Shown here one piece after another: positions 63,518 through 64,000 of a DNA stretch of 64,000 bases. The notes below the pieces were generated by a model that searched no databases, was not told the origin of the DNA, and saw only the letters and a list, made by a program, of their open reading frames with translations. The stretch's first letter is position 1. Each line of letters starts with the position of its first letter. Position numbers and translations under genes: made by a program. Source of the DNA: Pontibacter indicus (GTDB lineage Bacteria; Bacteroidota; Bacteroidia; Cytophagales; Hymenobacteraceae); NCBI RefSeq assembly GCF_900156345.1, contig NZ_FTPP01000001.1, positions 992,001 to 1,056,000 on the forward strand. Direction: 5' to 3'.

Positions 63518-64000
63518 CTACTCAACGCTGATGCTAAACTTATCCTGCGTGCCATATTTTTCAGGTTTGCCCAGAGAAACCATCCACCGGTCGTAGGTTG
63601 CTTTGGCCAGCCATTGCACCACGTAGTCATCTTTTAATTCGCTTACAGCCGCCGCTTCACCGGCCAGTTTCTGTGCTATTTCAAACAGATCGCTCTTCCG
63701 GCTGTGATGAAACACAAAAGCCGCATAGAATTTATCTTTCGGCAGGCTGATCTGATTATCGTGGTAGAGTTGGCTAACCTGCGCGAGCCGGATACTGTCA
63801 CGCATTGCCAGGCTGTTTTCGTATAATCCCGTGTAAGCGCCGATCGTCATGCGGTCGGCCTGGTCGGTTTTGTAGGCATAGGCCAACTGCTCACTCACAT
63901 CACCTGCGCCCAGGATCGCAGGTGCTAAAGGACGCAACAAGCCAATCAGAACGCCCATGGCACAAACAGACATTAGCAGCAAAGGTCGTTTCCACCACTT
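63518..64000 (-). CDS. Membrane-anchored hypothetical protein, N-terminus cut by the right window edge
   Basis: The frame is open through base 64000. The visible part reads KWWKRPLLLMSVCAMGVLIG, a TM anchor, then about 130 soluble residues rich in charged helices (EQLAYAYKTDQADRMTIGAY). No family recognised. An ATG at 63973 or TTG at 63982 would cut the anchor, so the true start lies outside. Confidence 0.65.
   Translation of the reverse strand, partial: KWWKRPLLLMSVCAMGVLIGLLRPLAPAILGAGDVSEQLAYAYKTDQADRMTIGAYTGLYENSLAMRDSIRLAQVSQLYHDNQISLPKDKFYAAFVFHHSRKSDLFEIAQKLAGEAAAVSELKDDYVVQWLAKATYDRWMVSLGKPEKYGTQDKFSISVE

Overview
The window looks like chromosomal DNA of a member of the Bacteroidota, most likely order Cytophagales, family Hymenobacteraceae (Pontibacter-like). 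The lineage is inferred from gene content: CarboxypepD_reg plus DUF5686 outer-membrane protein, DUF349 repeat protein, DUF5700-like and DUF4256 proteins, a transcarbamylase of the succinylornithine/acetylornithine type, an RLAN-type ATP-grasp cluster, few Shine-Dalgarno sites, and promoters resembling TTTG-N20-TAnnTTTG. No rRNA, CRISPR array, prophage or complete insertion sequence was seen.

Layout. 1-1.7 kb: the end of a TolC-like/CusC-like protein and its CusB/CzcB-like adaptor. 1.9-6.2 kb: a divergent esterase and ABC transporter pair with the tesA-ybbA-ybbP arrangement. 6.3-9.6 kb: CoA-binding protein, FAD oxidoreductase, tryptophan 2,3-dioxygenase. 9.9-17.5 kb: serine dehydratase beta subunit, TolC and MacA-like adaptor, gpsA, membrane acyltransferase, MutT, RsmF-like methyltransferase. 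17.5-24.7 kb: RlmI-like methyltransferase, Maf, DUF1015, pdxH, YqgE, DUF349. 24.8-25.0 kb: two identical tRNA-Thr(TGT) genes. 25.1-34.7 kb: GNAT-like protein, membrane hydrolase, SDR, small lipoprotein, gyrA, TPR protein, thioredoxin-fold protein, holin-like protein. 34.8-41.4 kb: msrA, CDF transporter, several small proteins, pseudouridine synthase, CbpA-like DnaJ protein, Pmp3-domain lipoprotein. 41.5-45.7 kb: a four-gene peptide-ligase operon (C39-like peptidase, RLAN/RimK ATP-grasp, GCS2 ligase, N-formylglutamate amidohydrolase). 46.7-56.1 kb: the complete arginine operon with a putative leader peptide and attenuator. 56.2-64 kb: aspartyl protease/PDZ protein, DUF5686 protein, an acetolactate-decarboxylase-family lipoprotein, a gluzincin-like protein, DUF4256, and a membrane protein cut by the window edge.

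The most striking signal is not a gene. The heptamer AGGTATA (reverse complement TATACCT), usually extended to CAGGTATAG, occurs roughly 105-110 times by manual count, where about 7-8 would be expected by chance. Both orientations are about equally common. It lies in coding and intergenic DNA, in dense intergenic clusters, and inside terminator hairpins. A second layer consists of intergenic inverted repeats of several unrelated families. The arginine operon and the ligase operon are the two coherent functional units: the first appears to run through succinylated or acetylated intermediates and may be controlled by attenuation; the second probably makes or trims an unknown amide-linked product.
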